Of a stretch of DNA of 64,000 nt, positions 9,579 through 22,233 are shown piece after piece; the first letter of the stretch is position 1, and each line of letters begins with the position of its first letter. The notes below the pieces were generated by a model that did no database searches, had not been told where the DNA came from, and saw nothing but the letters and a program-made list of their open reading frames with translations. Source of the DNA: Auanema rhodensis. Lineage: Eukaryota; Nematoda; Chromadorea; Rhabditida; Rhabditidae. The position numbers and the translations under genes were made by a program. The stretch lies in NCBI GenBank assembly GCA_964057225.1, contig OZ059900.1, positions 21,777,638 through 21,841,637 of the forward strand, in the 5' to 3' direction.

Positions 9579-12500
9579 ACATGAAATCGTAAGTCAAAAC
9601 CTTGTTTACAGCGAAATTTCCAAAAACTGGTTTTCCAGCATAATAAAATATTTCTCATGGGAAATACTGTGTTTTTGTATTTTTCTAGTGTTCAGCATGT
9701 AAAATGCTTCATTTTAGTATGTAACACGCTGAAATTCGTTGCATTTGACGACTCATATGAACAAAAATCGATTTAATCAATATTAGCCATAAGGGGCGTG
9801 CCCTCAGAATATGCTAATTTCCTTAATTTTCTAACCCCTGTTTTTTAGTCGTGAAAGTGGAACTAGACGTTGTACGAACAATTTTGAGCTAGGTTTCATT
9901 GACATTGCATGAGTTTGAACACATGAAATCGTAAGTCAAAACCTTGTTTACAGCGAAATTTCCAAAAACTGGTTTTCCAGCATAATAAAATATTTCTCAT
10001 GGGAAATACTGTGTTTTTGTATTTTTCTAGTGTTCAGCATGTAAAATGCTTCATTTTAGTATGTAACACGCTGAAATTCGTTGCATTTGACGACTCATAT
10101 GAACAAAAATCGATTTAATCAATATTAGCCATAAAGGGCGTGCCCTCAGAATATGCTAATTTCCTTAATTTTCTAACCCCTGTTTTTTTGTCCTGAAAGT
10201 GGAACTAGACATTGTATTAACAATTTTGAGCTAGGTTTCATTGACATTGCATGAGTTTGAACACATGAAATCGTAAGTCAAAACCTTGTTTACAGCGAAA
10301 TTTCCAAAAACTGGTTTTCCAGCATAATAAAATATTTCTCATGGGTATTACTGTGTTTTTGTATTTTTCTAGTGTTCAGCATGTAAAATGCTTCATTTTA
10401 GTATGTAACACGCTGAAATTCGTTGCATTTGACGACTCATATGAACAAAAATCGATTTAATCAATATTAGCCATAAGGGGCGTGCCCTCAGAATATGCTA
10501 ATTTCCTTAATTTTCTAACCCCTGTTTTTTTGTCGTGAAAGTGGAACTAGACGTTGTACGAACAATTTTGAGCTAGGTTTCATTGACATTGCATGAGTTT
10601 GAACACATGAAATCGTAAGTCAAAACCTTGTTTACAGCGAAATTTCCAAAAACTGGTTTTCCAGCATAATAAAATATTTCTCATGGGTATTACTGTGTTT
10701 TTGTATTTTTCTAGTGTTCAGCATGTAAAATGCTTCATTTTAGTATGTAACACGCTGAAATTCGTTGCATTTGACGACTCATATGAACAAAAATCGATTT
10801 AATCAATATTAGCCATAAGGGGCGTGCCCTCAGAATATGCTAATTTCCTTAATTTTCTAACCCCTGTTTTTTTGTCGTGAAAGTGGAACTAGACGTTGTA
10901 CGAACAATTTTGAGCTAGGTTTCATTGACATTGCATGAGTTTGAACACATGAAATCGTAAGTCAAAACCTTGTTTACAGCGAAATTTCCAAAAACTGGTT
11001 TTCCAGCATAATAAAATATTTCTCATGGGAAATACTGTGTTTTTGTATTTTTCTAGTGTTCAGCATGTGAAATGCTTCATTTTAGTATGTAACACGCTGA
11101 AATTCGTTGCATTTGACGACTCATATGAACAAAAATCGATTTAATCAATATTAGCCATAAAGGGCGTGCCCTCAGAATATGCTAATTTCCTTAATTTTCT
11201 AACCCCTGTTTTTTTGTCGTGAAAGTGGAACCAGACGTTGTAGGAACAATTTTGAGCTAGGTTTCATTGACATTGCATGAGTTTGAACACATGAAATCGT
11301 AAGTCAAAACCTTGTTTACAGCGAAACTTCCAAAAACTGGTTTTCCAGCATAATAAAATATTTCTCATGGGAAATACTGTGTTTTTGTATTTTTCTAGTG
11401 TTCAGCATGTAAAATGCTTCATTTTAGTATGTAACACGCTGAAATTCGTTGCATTTGACGACTCATATGAACAAAAATCGATTTAATCAATATTAGCCAT
11501 AAGGGGCGTGCCCTCAGAATATGCTAATTTCTTTAATTTTCTAACCCCTGTTTTTTTGTCGTGAAAGTGGAACTAGACGTTGTAGGAACAATTTTGAGCT
11601 AGGTTTCATTGACATTGCATGAGTTTGAACACATGAAATCGTAAGTCAAAACCTTGTTTACAGCGATATTTTCAAAAACTGGTTTTCCAGCATAATAAAA
11701 TATTTCTCATGGGAAATACCGTGTTTTTGTATTTTTCTAGTGTTCAGCATGTAAAATGCTTCATTTTAGTATGTAACACGCTGAAATTCGTTGCATTTGA
11801 CGACTCATATGAACAAAAATCGATTTAATCAATATTAGCCATAAGGGGCGTGCCCTCAGAATATGCTAATTTCCTTAATTTTCTAACCCCTGTTTTTTTG
11901 TCGTGAAAGTGGAACTAGACGTTGTACGAACAATTTTGAGCTAGGTTTCATTGACATTGCATGAGTTTGAACACATGAAATCGTAAGTCAAAACCTTGTT
12001 TACAGCGAAATTTCCAAAAACTGGTTTTCCAGCATAATAAAATATTTCTCATGGGAAATACTGTGTTTTTGTATTTTTCTAGTGTTCAGCATGTAAAATG
12101 CTTCATTTTAGTATGTAACACGCTGAAATTCGTTGCATTTGACGACTCATATGAACAAAAATCGATTTAATCAATATTAGCCATAAGGGGCGTGCCCTCA
12201 GAATATGCTAATTTCCTTAATTTTCTAACCCCTGTTTTTTTGTCGTGAAAGTGGAACTAGACGTTGTAGGAACAATTTTGAGCTAGGTTTCATTGACATT
12301 GCATGAGTTTGAACACATGAAATCGTAAGTCAAAACCTTGTTTACAGCGATATTTTCAAAAACTGGTTTTCCAGCATAATAAAATATTTCTCATGGGAAA
12401 TACTGTGTTTTTGTATTTTTCTAGTGTTCAGCATGTAAAATGCTTCATTTTAGTATGTAACACGCTGAAATTCGTTGCATTTGACGACTCATATGAACAA

Positions 12501-14025
12501 AAATCGATTTAATCAATATTAGCCATAAGGGGCGTGCCCTCAGAATATGCTAATTTCCTTAATTTTCTAACCCCTGTTTTTTTGTCGTGAAAGTGGAACT
12601 AGACGTTGTACGAACAATTTTGAGCTAGGTTTCATTGACATTGCATGAGTTTGAACACATGAAATCGTAAGTCAAAACCTTGTTTACAGCGAAATTTCCA
12701 AAAACTGGTTTTCCAGCATAATAAAATATTTCTCATGGGAAATACTGTGTTTTTGTATTTTTCTAGTGTTCAGCATGTAAAATGCTTCATTTTAGTATGT
12801 AACACGCTGAAATTCGTTGCATTTGACGACTCATATGAACAAAAATCGATTTAATCAATATTAGCCATAAGGGGCGTGCCCTCAGAATATGCTAATTTCC
12901 TTAATTTTCTAACCCCTGTTTTTTTGTCGTGAAAGTGGAACTAGACGTTGTACGAACAATTTTGAGCTGGGTTTCATTGACATTGCATGAGTTTGAACAC
13001 ATGAAATCGTAAGTCAAAACCTTGTTTACAGCGAAATTTCCAAAAACTGGTTTTCCAGCATAATAAAATATTTCTCATGGGAAATACTGTGTTTTTGTAT
13101 TTTTCTAGTGTTCAGCATGTAAAATGCTTCATTTTAGTATGTAACACGCTGAAATTCGTTGCATTTGACGACTCATATGAACAAAAATCGATTTAATCAA
13201 TATTAGCCATAAGGGGCGTGCCCTCAGAATATGCCAATTTCCTTAATTTTCTAACCCCTGTTTTTTTGTCGTGAAAGTGGAACTAGACGTTGTACGAACA
13301 ATTTTGAGCTAGGTTTCATTGACATTGCATGAGTTTGAACACATGAAATCGTAAGTCAAAACCTTGTTTACAGCGAAATTTCCAAAAACTGGTTTTCCAG
13401 CATAATAAAATATTTCTCATGGGTATTACTGTGTTTTTGTATTTTTCTAGTGTTCAGCATGTAAAATGCTTCATTTTAGTATGTAACACGCTGAAATTCG
13501 TTGCATTTGACGACTCATATGAACAAAAATCGATTTAATCAATATTAGCCATAAGGGGGCGTGCCCTCAGAATATGCTAATTTCCTTAATTTTCTAACCC
13601 CTGTTTTTTTGTCGTGAAAGTGGAACTAGACGTTGTACGAACAATTTTGAGCTAGGTTTCATTGACATTGCATGAGTTTGAACACATGAAATCGTAAGTC
13701 AAAACCTTGTTTACAGCGAAATTTCCAAAAACTGGTTTTCCAGCATAATAAAATATTTCTCATGGGAAATACTGTGTTTTTGTATTTTTCTAGTGTTCAG
13801 CATGTAAAATGCTTCATTTTAGTATGTAACACGCTGAAATTCGTTGCATTTGACGACTCATATGAACAAAAATCGATTTAATCAATATTAGCCATAAGGG
13901 GCGTGCCCTCAGAATATGCTAATTTCCTTAATTTTCTAACCCCTGTTTTTTTGTCGTGAAAGTGGAACCAGACGTTGTACGAACAATTTTGAGCTAGGTT
14001 TCATTGACATTGCATGAGTTTGAAC
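9237..14025. repeat. Long block, copy 1 (m28-m41)
   Basis: Fourteen monomers that recur 17 monomers later. Rare private markers establish the match: a T-to-A change in the T7 tract (m29), TCCTGAAAG with ATTGTATTAAC (m30), GCGAAACTTCC with TTTCTTTAAT (m34), GATATTTTC with ATACCGTG (m35), GATATTTTC again (m37), ATGCCAATT (m39) and CCAGACG (m41). The copies differ mainly in m31 against m48 (TATTACT or AAATACT) and m40 against m57 (an extra G or A215). m27 and m42 do not match m44 and m59, which sets the edges. Confidence 0.9.
13341..13683. repeat. 343-bp monomer m40 (extra G)
   Basis: Five-G run together with GGGTATTAC. The counterpart m57 in the second long block has four bases here and the A215 allele, so this site changed after the block was copied. 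Confidence 0.93.
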
Positions 14026-15051
14026 ACATGAAATCGTAAGTCAAAACCTTGTTTACAGCGAAATTTCCAAAAACTGGTTTTCCAGCATAATAAAATATTT
14101 CTCATGGGAAATACTGTGTTTTTGTACTTTTCTAGTGTTCAGCATGTAAAATGCTTCATTTTAGTATGTAACACGCTGAAATTCGTTGCATTTGACGACT
14201 CATATGAACAAAAATCGATTTAATCAATATTAGCCATAAGGGGCGTGCCCTCAGAATATGCTAATTTCCTTAATTTTCTAACCCCCGTTTTTTTGTCGTG
14301 AAAGTGGAACTAGACGTTGTACGAACAATTTTGAGCTAGGTTTCATTGACATTGCATGAGTTTGAACACATGAAATCGTAAGTCAAAACCTTGTTTACAG
14401 CGAAATTTCCAAAAACTGGTTTTCCAGCATAATAAAATATTTCTCATGGGAAATACTGTGTTTTTGTATTTTTCTAGTGTTCAGCATGTAAACTGCTTCT
14501 TTTTAGTATGTAACACGCTGAAATTCGTTGCATTTGACGACTCATATGAACAAAAATCGATTTAATCAATATTAGCCATAAGGGGCGTACCCTCAGAATA
14601 TGCTAATTTCCTTAATTTTCTAACCCCTGTTTTTTTGTCGTGAAAGTGGAACTAGACGTTGTACGAACAATTTTGAGCTGGGTTTCATTGACATTGCATG
14701 AGTTTGAACACATGAAATCGTAAGTCAAAACCTTGTTTACAGCGAAATTTCCAAAAACTGGTTTTCCAGCATAATAAAATATTTCTCATGGGAAATACTG
14801 TGTTTTTGTATTTTTCTAGTGTTCAGCATGTAAAATGCTTCATTTTAGTATGTAACACGCTGAAATTCGTTGCATTTGACGACTCATATGAACAAAAATC
14901 GATTTAATCAATATTAGCCATAAGGGGCGTGCCCTCAGAATATGCTAATTTCCTTAATTTTCTAACCCCTGTTTTTTTGTCGTGAAAGTGGAACTAGACA
15001 TTGTATTAACAATTTTGAGCTAGGTTTCATTGACATTGCATGAGTTTGAAC
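14026..15051. repeat. Spacer monomers m42-m44 between long blocks
   Basis: m42 has TTGTACTTTT and ACCCCCG. m43 has AACTGCTTCTTTTT, GCGTACCC and GAGCTGGG, making it one of the more diverged monomers. m44 has ATTGTATTAAC. These three are not part of the 14-monomer match although they lie inside its 17-monomer spacing. Confidence 0.85.
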
Positions 15052-18000
15052 ACATGAAATCGTAAGTCAAAACCTTGTTTACAGCGAAATTTCCAAAAAC
15101 TGGTTTTCCAGCATAATAAAATATTTCTCATGGGAAATACTGTGTTTTTGTATTTTTCTAGTGTTCAGCATGTAAAATGCTTCATTTTAGTATGTAACAC
15201 GCTGAAATTCGTTGCATTTGACGACTCATATGAACAAAAATCGATTTAATCAATATTAGCCATAAGGGGCGTGCCCTCAGAATATGCTAATTTCCTTAAT
15301 TTTCTAACCCCTGTTTTTTTGTCGTGAAAGTGGAACTAGACGTTGTACGAACAATTTTGAGCTGGGTTTCATTGACATTGCATGAGTTTGAACACATGAA
15401 ATCGTAAGTCAAAACCTTGTTTACAGCGAAATTTCCAAAAACTGGTTTTCCAGCATAATAAAATATTTCTCATGGGAAATACTGTGTTTTTGTATTTTTC
15501 TAGTGTTCAGCATGTAAAATGCTTCATTTTAGTATGTAACACGCTGAAATTCGTTGCATTTGACGACTCATATGAACAAAAATCGATTTAATCAATATTA
15601 GCCATAAGGGGCGTGCCCTCAGAATATGCTAATTTCCTTAATTTTCTAACCCCTGTTTTTTAGTCGTGAAAGTGGAACTAGACGTTGTACGAACAATTTT
15701 GAGCTAGGTTTCATTGACATTGCATGAGTTTGAACACATGAAATCGTAAGTCAAAACCTTGTTTACAGCGAAATTTCCAAAAACTGGTTTTCCAGCATAA
15801 TAAAATATTTCTCATGGGAAATACTGTGTTTTTGTATTTTTCTAGTGTTCAGCATGTAAAATGCTTCATTTTAGTATGTAACACGCTGAAATTCGTTGCA
15901 TTTGACGACTCATATGAACAAAAATCGATTTAATCAATATTAGCCATAAAGGGCGTGCCCTCAGAATATGCTAATTTCCTTAATTTTCTAACCCCTGTTT
16001 TTTTGTCCTGAAAGTGGAACTAGACATTGTATTAACAATTTTGAGCTAGGTTTCATTGACATTGCATGAGTTTGAACACATGAAATCGTAAGTCAAAACC
16101 TTGTTTACAGCGAAATTTCCAAAAACTGGTTTTCCAGCATAATAAAATATTTCTCATGGGAAATACTGTGTTTTTGTATTTTTCTAGTGTTCAGCATGTA
16201 AAATGCTTCATTTTAGTATGTAACACGCTGAAATTCGTTGCATTTGACGACTCATATGAACAAAAATCGATTTAATCAATATTAGCCATAAGGGGCGTGC
16301 CCTCAGAATATGCTAATTTCCTTAATTTTCTAACCCCTGTTTTTTTGTCGTGAAAGTGGAACTAGACGTTGTACGAACAATTTTGAGCTAGGTTTCATTG
16401 ACATTGCATGAGTTTGAACACATGAAATCGTAAGTCAAAACCTTGTTTACAGCGAAATTTCCAAAAACTGGTTTTCCAGCATAATAAAATATTTCTCATG
16501 GGTATTACTGTGTTTTTGTATTTTTCTAGTGTTCAGCATGTAAAATGCTTCATTTTAGTATGTAACACGCTGAAATTCGTTGCATTTGACGACTCATATG
16601 AACAAAAATCGATTTAATCAATATTAGCCATAAGGGGCGTGCCCTCAGAATATGCTAATTTCCTTAATTTTCTAACCCCTGTTTTTTTGTCGTGAAAGTG
16701 GAACTAGACGTTGTACGAACAATTTTGAGCTAGGTTTCATTGACATTGCATGAGTTTGAACACATGAAATCGTAAGTCAAAACCTTGTTTACAGCGAAAT
16801 TTCCAAAAACTGGTTTTCCAGCATAATAAAATATTTCTCATGGGAAATACTGTGTTTTTGTATTTTTCTAGTGTTCAGCATGTGAAATGCTTCATTTTAG
16901 TATGTAACACGCTGAAATTCGTTGCATTTGACGACTCATATGAACAAAAATCGATTTAATCAATATTAGCCATAAAGGGCGTGCCCTCAGAATATGCTAA
17001 TTTCCTTAATTTTCTAACCCCTGTTTTTTTGTCGTGAAAGTGGAACCAGACGTTGTAGGAACAATTTTGAGCTAGGTTTCATTGACATTGCATGAGTTTG
17101 AACACATGAAATCGTAAGTCAAAACCTTGTTTACAGCGAAACTTCCAAAAACTGGTTTTCCAGCATAATAAAATATTTCTCATGGGAAATACTGTGTTTT
17201 TGTATTTTTCTAGTGTTCAGCATGTAAAATGCTTCATTTTAGTATGTAACACGCTGAAATTCGTTGCATTTGACGACTCATATGAACAAAAATCGATTTA
17301 ATCAATATTAGCCATAAGGGGCGTGCCCTCAGAATATGCTAATTTCTTTAATTTTCTAACCCCTGTTTTTTTGTCGTGAAAGTGGAACTAGACGTTGTAG
17401 GAACAATTTTGAGCTAGGTTTCATTGACATTGCATGAGTTTGAACACATGAAATCGTAAGTCAAAACCTTGTTTACAGCGATATTTTCAAAAACTGGTTT
17501 TCCAGCATAATAAAATATTTCTCATGGGAAATACCGTGTTTTTGTATTTTTCTAGTGTTCAGCATGTAAAATGCTTCATTTTAGTATGTAACACGCTGAA
17601 ATTCGTTGCATTTGACGACTCATATGAACAAAAATCGATTTAATCAATATTAGCCATAAGGGGCGTGCCCTCAGAATATGCTAATTTCCTTAATTTTCTA
17701 ACCCCTGTTTTTTTGTCGTGAAAGTGGAACTAGACGTTGTACGAACAATTTTGAGCTAGGTTTCATTGACATTGCATGAGTTTGAACACATGAAATCGTA
17801 AGTCAAAACCTTGTTTACAGCGAAATTTCCAAAAACTGGTTTTCCAGCATAATAAAATATTTCTCATGGGAAATACTGTGTTTTTGTATTTTTCTAGTGT
17901 TCAGCATGTAAAATGCTTCATTTTAGTATGTAACACGCTGAAATTCGTTGCATTTGACGACTCATATGAACAAAAATCGATTTAATCAATATTAGCCATA

Positions 18001-19839
18001 AGGGGCGTGCCCTCAGAATATGCTAATTTCCTTAATTTTCTAACCCCTGTTTTTTTGTCGTGAAAGTGGAACTAGACGTTGTAGGAACAATTTTGAGCTA
18101 GGTTTCATTGACATTGCATGAGTTTGAACACATGAAATCGTAAGTCAAAACCTTGTTTACAGCGATATTTTCAAAAACTGGTTTTCCAGCATAATAAAAT
18201 ATTTCTCATGGGAAATACTGTGTTTTTGTATTTTTCTAGTGTTCAGCATGTAAAATGCTTCATTTTAGTATGTAACACGCTGAAATTCGTTGCATTTGAC
18301 GACTCATATGAACAAAAATCGATTTAATCAATATTAGCCATAAGGGGCGTGCCCTCAGAATATGCTAATTTCCTTAATTTTCTAACCCCTGTTTTTTTGT
18401 CGTGAAAGTGGAACTAGACGTTGTACGAACAATTTTGAGCTAGGTTTCATTGACATTGCATGAGTTTGAACACATGAAATCGTAAGTCAAAACCTTGTTT
18501 ACAGCGAAATTTCCAAAAACTGGTTTTCCAGCATAATAAAATATTTCTCATGGGAAATACTGTGTTTTTGTATTTTTCTAGTGTTCAGCATGTAAAATGC
18601 TTCATTTTAGTATGTAACACGCTGAAATTCGTTGCATTTGACGACTCATATGAACAAAAATCGATTTAATCAATATTAGCCATAAGGGGCGTGCCCTCAG
18701 AATATGCTAATTTCCTTAATTTTCTAACCCCTGTTTTTTTGTCGTGAAAGTGGAACTAGACGTTGTACGAACAATTTTGAGCTGGGTTTCATTGACATTG
18801 CATGAGTTTGAACACATGAAATCGTAAGTCAAAACCTTGTTTACAGCGAAATTTCCAAAAACTGGTTTTCCAGCATAATAAAATATTTCTCATGGGAAAT
18901 ACTGTGTTTTTGTATTTTTCTAGTGTTCAGCATGTAAAATGCTTCATTTTAGTATGTAACACGCTGAAATTCGTTGCATTTGACGACTCATATGAACAAA
19001 AATCGATTTAATCAATATTAGCCATAAGGGGCGTGCCCTCAGAATATGCCAATTTCCTTAATTTTCTAACCCCTGTTTTTTTGTCGTGAAAGTGGAACTA
19101 GACGTTGTACGAACAATTTTGAGCTAGGTTTCATTGACATTGCATGAGTTTGAACACATGAAATCGTAAGTCAAAACCTTGTTTACAGCGAAATTTCCAA
19201 AAACTGGTTTTCCAGCATAATAAAATATTTCTCATGGGTATTACTGTGTTTTTGTATTTTTCTAGTGTTCAGCATGTAAAATGCTTCATTTTAGTATGTA
19301 ACACGCTGAAATTCGTTGCATTTGACGACTCATATGAACAAAAATCGATTTAATCAATATTAGCCATAAAGGGCGTGCCCTCAGAATATGCTAATTTCCT
19401 TAATTTTCTAACCCCTGTTTTTTTGTCGTGAAAGTGGAACTAGACGTTGTACGAACAATTTTGAGCTAGGTTTCATTGACATTGCATGAGTTTGAACACA
19501 TGAAATCGTAAGTCAAAACCTTGTTTACAGCGAAATTTCCAAAAACTGGTTTTCCAGCATAATAAAATATTTCTCATGGGAAATACTGTGTTTTTGTATT
19601 TTTCTAGTGTTCAGCATGTAAAATGCTTCATTTTAGTATGTAACACGCTGAAATTCGTTGCATTTGACGACTCATATGAACAAAAATCGATTTAATCAAT
19701 ATTAGCCATAAGGGGCGTGCCCTCAGAATATGCTAATTTCCTTAATTTTCTAACCCCTGTTTTTTTGTCGTGAAAGTGGAACCAGACGTTGTACGAACAA
19801 TTTTGAGCTAGGTTTCATTGACATTGCATGAGTTTGAAC
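15052..19839. repeat. Long block, copy 2 (m45-m58)
   Basis: Carries the same series of private markers as 9237-14025, at +5,815 bp (17 x 342 plus one inserted G), dropping to +5,814 bp after m57 lacks the G insertion of m40. The few differences suggest a fairly recent segmental duplication followed by one or two point or conversion events. Confidence 0.9.
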
Positions 19840-20523
19840 ACATGAAATCGTAAGTCAAAACCTTGTTTACAGCGAAATTTCCAAAAACTGGTTTTCCAGC
19901 ATAATAAAATATTTCTCATGGGAAATACTATGTTTTTGTATTTTTCTAGTGTTCAGCATACAAAATGCTTCATTTTAGTATGTAACACGCTGAAATTCGT
20001 TGCATTTGACGACTCATATGAACAAAAATCGATTTAATCAATATTAGCCATAAGGGGCGTGCCCTCAGAATATGCTAATTTCCTTAATTTTCTAACCCCT
20101 GTTTTTTTGTCGTGAAAGTGGAACTAGACGTTGTAGGAACAATTTTGAGCTAGGTTTCATTGACATTGCATGAGTTTGAACACATGAAATCGTAAGTCAA
20201 AACCTTGTTTACAGCGAAATTTCCAAAAACTGGTTTTCCAGCATAATAAAATATTTCTCATGGGTAATACTGTGTTTTTGTATTTTTCTAGCGTTCAGCA
20301 TGTAAAATGCTTCATTTTAGTATGTAACATGCTGAAATTCGTTGCATTTGACGACTCATATGAACAAAAATCGATTTAATCAATATTAGCCATAAAGGGC
20401 GTGCTCTCAGAATATGCTAATTTCCTTAATTTTCTAACCCCTGTTTTTTTGTCGTGAAAGTGGAACTAGACGTTGTACGAACAATTTTGAGCTAGGTTTC
20501 ATTGACATTGCATGAGTTTGAAC
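19840..20523. repeat. 2-mer module 'CATAC then GTGCTCTC', locus 1 (m59-m60)
   Basis: m59 carries ACTATG, CATACAAAATG and GTAGG. m60 carries GGGTAATAC, CTAGCGTTC, AACATGCTG, A215 and GTGCTCTC. The ordered pair recurs at m77-78, m84-85 and m116-117, so it behaves as a mobile module of the array, moved by exchange and not by transposition (no flanking duplications are visible). Confidence 0.88.
20294..20336. other. Nested dyad, perfect outer arms, example in m60
   Basis: Outer arms TTCAGCATG and CATGCTGAA are perfect reverse complements in this monomer; consensus has CACGCTGAA, one mismatch. Between them TAAAATG, CTT, CATTTTA forms a 7-bp stem with a 3-base loop, leaving eight unpaired bases on the 3' side. 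Perfect outer arms occur in m60, m78, m80, m111 and m136. The inner stem is present in most monomers and is weakened in CATGTGAAATG types. Confidence 0.85.
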
Positions 20524-21207
20524 ACATGAAATCGTAAGTCAAAACCTTGTTTACAGCGAAATTTCCAAAAACTGGTTTTCCAGCATAATAAAATATTTCT
20601 CATGGGAAATACTGTGTTTTTGTATTTTTCTAGCGTTCAGCATGTAAAATGCTTCATTTTAGTATGTGACACGCTGAAATTCGTTGCATTTGACGACTCA
20701 TATGAACAAAAATCGATTTAATCAATATTAGCCATAAGGGGCGTGCCCTCAGAATATGCTAATTTCCTTAATTTTCTAACCCCTGTTTTTTTGTCGTGAA
20801 AGTGGAACTAGACGTTGTACGAACAATTTTGAGCTGGGTTTCATTGACATTGCATGAGTTTGAACACATGAAATCGTAAGTCAAAACCTTGTTTACAGCG
20901 AAATTTCCAAAAACTGGTTTTCCAGCATAATAAAATATTTCTCATGGGAAATACTGTGTTTTTGTATTTTTCTAGTGTTCAGCATGTAAAATGCTTCATT
21001 TTAGTATGTAACACGCTGAAATTCGTTGCATTTGACGACTCATATGAACAAAAATCGATTTAATCAATATTAGCCATAAGGGGCGTGCCCTCAGAATATG
21101 CTAATTTCCTTAATTTTCTAACCCCTGTTTTTTTGTCGTGAAAGTGGAACTAGACATTGTATTAACAATTTTGAGCTAGGTTTCATTGACATTGCATGAG
21201 TTTGAAC
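20524..21207. repeat. Monomers m61-m62
   Basis: m61 combines CTAGCGTTC and GTATGTGACAC with the GAGCTGGG allele at its end, unlike the related m79 and m81. m62 carries ATTGTATTAAC. m61 reads as a junction between two variant lineages within one monomer. Confidence 0.8.
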
Positions 21208-22233
21208 ACATGAAATCGTAAGTCAAAACCTTGTTTACAGCGAAATTTCCAAAAACTGGTTTTCCAGCATAATAAAATATTTCTCATGGGTATTACTGTG
21301 TTTTTGTATTTTTCTAGTGTTCAGCATGTAAAATGCTTCATTTTAGTATGTAACACGCTGAAATTCGTTGCATTTGACGACTCATATGAACAAAAATCGA
21401 TTTAATCAATATTAGCCATAAGGGGCGTGCCCTCAGAATATGCTAATTTCCTTAATTTTCTAACCCCTGTTTTTTTGTCGTGAAAGTGGAACCAGACGTT
21501 GTACGAACAATTTTGAGCTAGGTTTCAATGACATTGCATGAGTTTGAACACATGAAATCGTAAGTCAAAACCTTGTTTACAGCGAAATTTCCAAAAACTG
21601 GTTTTCCAGCATAATAAAATATTTCTCAGTTGAAATACTGTGTTTTTGTATTTTTCTAGTGTTCAGCATGTGAAATGCTTCATTTTAGTATGTAACACGC
21701 TGAAATTCGTTGCATTTGACGACTCATATGAACAAAAATCGATTTAATCAATATTAGCCATAAAGGGCGTGCCCTCAGAATATGCTAATTTCCTTAATTT
21801 TCTAACCCCTGTTTTTTTGTCGTGAAAGTGGAACCAGACGTTGTACGAACAATTTTGAGCTAGGTTTCAATGACATTGCATGAGTTTGAACACATGAAAT
21901 CGTAAGTCAAAACCTTGTTTACAGCGAAATTTCCAAAAACTGGTTTTCCAGCATAATAAAATATTTCTCAGTTGAAATACTGTGTTTTTGTATTTTTCTA
22001 GTGTTCAGCATGTGAAATGCTTCATTTTAGTATGTAACACGCTGAAATTCGTTGCATTTGACGACTCATATGAACAAAAATCGATTTAATCAATATTAGC
22101 CATAAAGGGCGTGCCCTCAGAATATGCTAATTTCCTTAATTTTCTAACCCCTGTTTTTTTGTCGTGAAAGTGGAACTAGACGTTGTAGGAACAATTTTGA
22201 GCTAGGTTTCATTGACATTGCATGAGTTTGAAC
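21208..22233. repeat. Single-monomer tandem duplication (m63-m65)
   Basis: m64 (21550-21891) and m65 (21892-22233) both have CTCAGTTGAAAT in place of CTCATGGGAAAT, together with CATGTGAAATG and A215. These are the only two copies of CTCAGTTG in the window. The ends of m63 and m64 also share CCAGACG with TTTCAATGAC. The duplicated 342-bp segment therefore runs from the end of one monomer through the next, not from monomer boundary to boundary. Confidence 0.9.
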
